Source of the DNA: CAVPFA01 sp963703655
GTDB lineage: Bacteria; Actinomycetota; Acidimicrobiia; Acidimicrobiales; Bog-793
DNA length: 64,000 nt
Direction: 5' to 3'
Assembly (NCBI GenBank): GCA_963703655.1
Contig: CAVPFA010000003.1
Location: 930,001 to 994,000 of the forward strand
The notes below the pieces were generated by a model that was given only the letters and a program-made list of their open reading frames with translations, was not told where the DNA came from and did no database searches. Below, piece by piece: positions 62,780-64,000 of the stretch. The translations under genes were made by a program, and so were the position numbers. How positions within the stretch are numbered: position 1 is the stretch's first letter; each line of letters opens with the position of its first letter.

Positions 62780-63772
62780 CTACCTGCCTTTCGGGTCGAG
62801 CGCGTCTCGCAACCCGTCACCGAGGAGGTTGAACGCGACGACGGTCAGGAAGATGGCGAGCCCGGGAATGACCATGAACATCGGATCGATCGAGTAAAAG
62901 CCGTTGCTCACGGCCTCCGAGAGCATGCCTCCCCAGGTGGGCGTCGGTGGGTAGAGCCCGACGCCAAGGTACGAGAGCCCCGCCTCGAACAGGATGTTCG
63001 TCGGGATCACGAGGGTGGAGTACACGAGAATCGGTCCGACCAGGTTCGGCAGCAGCTCATGGAACAAGATGTACGGTCCCCGCGCGCCGAGGCTGCGGGC
63101 GGCGTCGACGAACTCCCGCTCTCGAAGCGAGAGTGTCTGGCCGCGGATGATCCTGCCCAGGTAGGGCCAGTTGAAGAAGCCGATCACGAAGATGAGCAGC
63201 CAGACCCGAAGCGTGTTGCCCTGCAGGACGAAGAACAGGAACCTCGCTTTTGGAGGTATGACCCCGACGAGCGCCAGCGCGAAGACCAGCAGCGGGAACG
63301 CGAGGAAGACATCCATCGAACGGGCGATCAGCGAATCCACCCAGCCCCCGAAATAGCCCGCGATCACCCCGAAGAACACGCCGATCGAGACTGCGAGCAC
63401 CGTCGCAGCAAAAGCGATCAGGAGCGAGTACTGCGCGCCGTTGACGATCCGGCTCAGGATGTCGCGGCCGGTGACGGGTTCGACCCCCAGCGGATGGGCA
63501 AGGCTGATCCCACCGAACGGGCCGATGGGGCGGCTGAAGGTCGGGTTGATCAGGCTCGGGTGGAAGGTGTCCGGGTTTTGCGCCAGATGCGGCCCGATGA
63601 TCGCGACCAGGATGAGGAATACGACGAATATCCCTCCGCCCATGGCGACCTTGTCGCGCCGCAGCCGGATCCATGCGATCTGGCCCAGGGAGCGGGCCTC
63701 GATGGCCTTGCCGCCGATGAGCATCACTTCGGTGTCGGCGGCGGCCGGCGAGGTCCTCATCGGTGCAGTCAC
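62780..63772 (-). CDS. ABC transporter permease (DppC/OppC type), inverted relative to its partners
   Basis: A 330-residue permease with GTG start (ATG 63760 is possible). The N-terminal OppC-type segment and six helices are present, with the EAA loop EFVDAARSLGARGPYILFHELLPNLVGPILVYSTLVIPTNILFEAGLSYLGVG. It is the missing C component of the importer at 57670-62724, but encoded on the opposite strand and convergent with dppF. It would need its own promoter. Either a local inversion or independent acquisition explains this. Confidence 0.93.
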   Translation of the reverse strand: MTAPMRTSPAAADTEVMLIGGKAIEARSLGQIAWIRLRRDKVAMGGGIFVVFLILVAIIGPHLAQNPDTFHPSLINPTFSRPIGPFGGISLAHPLGVEPVTGRDILSRIVNGAQYSLLIAFAATVLAVSIGVFFGVIAGYFGGWVDSLIARSMDVFLAFPLLVFALALVGVIPPKARFLFFVLQGNTLRVWLLIFVIGFFNWPYLGRIIRGQTLSLREREFVDAARSLGARGPYILFHELLPNLVGPILVYSTLVIPTNILFEAGLSYLGVGLYPPTPTWGGMLSEAVSNGFYSIDPMFMVIPGLAIFLTVVAFNLLGDGLRDALDPKGR

Positions 63773-64000
63773 GCGCGCTCCTGTTCGAAGGCCCCGGCCG
63801 AACCCGTAGCGGTCGGCGAGCCTCGCCCCGTATGCAAACTAGCCCTCGCGCGCCGTTGTTCTCGACTCGCGACGAGCCACCGTGGGCCAGCGTCGATCCA
63901 ACCGTACCGGAGCTCGTCCGCTGCCGGTTCGTCGTCAGACTTATCCGCGAGGCTCGACCCAAGGGTGCCTCGGACACAGCCGACTCGGGAGGCCAGAAAA
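63773..64000. other. window end, no gene seen
   Basis: 228 bp upstream of the inverted permease gene, probably holding its promoter. No coding region supported; the window then ends. Confidence 0.4.

Noticed and set aside
1..64000. CRISPR arrays, rRNA genes, complete insertion sequences, integrases
   Set aside because: No regularly spaced repeats, transposase/integrase motifs or rRNA-like stretches were seen by eye.

Overview
The window is high-GC bacterial chromosome, most likely from an actinobacterium and possibly of the Acidimicrobiia type (an inference from gene content, not a phylogeny). Supporting signs are a mycofactocin-type MftD flavoprotein, a DnaE2/ImuA'/ImuB mutasome under actinobacterial-type SOS boxes, an ECF sigma/RskA-like anti-sigma pair, a GAF-ANTAR regulator, and many GTG/TTG starts with 4-bp stop/start overlaps. 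It is mainly chromosomal backbone with one accessory island and one unusual catabolic-looking locus.

Layout. 1-2162: 3' end of a primary-type sigma-70 factor, two small unknown proteins and two tRNA genes (Asn-GTT and a CAT tRNA). 2163-8300: a visibly lower-GC island directly downstream of the CAT tRNA. It holds a minus-strand run abiEi-abiEii-TOTE-type primase/helicase, a ribbon-helix-helix/VWA pair, and the remnant of a solute-binding protein. 8301-18400: SDR, GAF-ANTAR, a quinone-oxidoreductase-like enzyme, MFS exporter with universal stress protein, a mini NfeD/flotillin pair, and an MMPL transporter. 18406-21984: a large zinc-ribbon/cyclase/AAA/TPR signalling protein broken by two compensating frameshifts. 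22013-33457: SOS mutagenesis genes dnaE2 and imuA'-imuB with identical 17-bp SOS-box cores, separated by a two-component system, a MarR/ester cyclase pair and an HtrA protease. 33560-49960: GNATs, ABC-F, peptidase S51, M48 protease, ECF sigma with anti-sigma, thiolase, DinB, orphan MftD, DUF3089 hydrolase, MarR, class II UvrA and AlkA-type glycosylase.

50028-63772: two clusters facing away from each other around a GntR gene. Leftward run gntR, an HD-domain protein, a Rieske oxygenase, tldD and tldE, the last four tightly spaced or overlapping. Rightward run a protein of unknown family, a DszB-like desulfinase with conserved Cys/His/Arg, and an oligopeptide-type ABC importer (binding protein, permease B, ATPases D and F). 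The matching permease C lies inverted at the end. I read this as a candidate uncharacterised organosulfur (or related C-heteroatom) uptake and cleavage system. The substrate and the role of TldD/E are unknown.

No CRISPR array, rRNA, complete insertion sequence or phage gene was seen.
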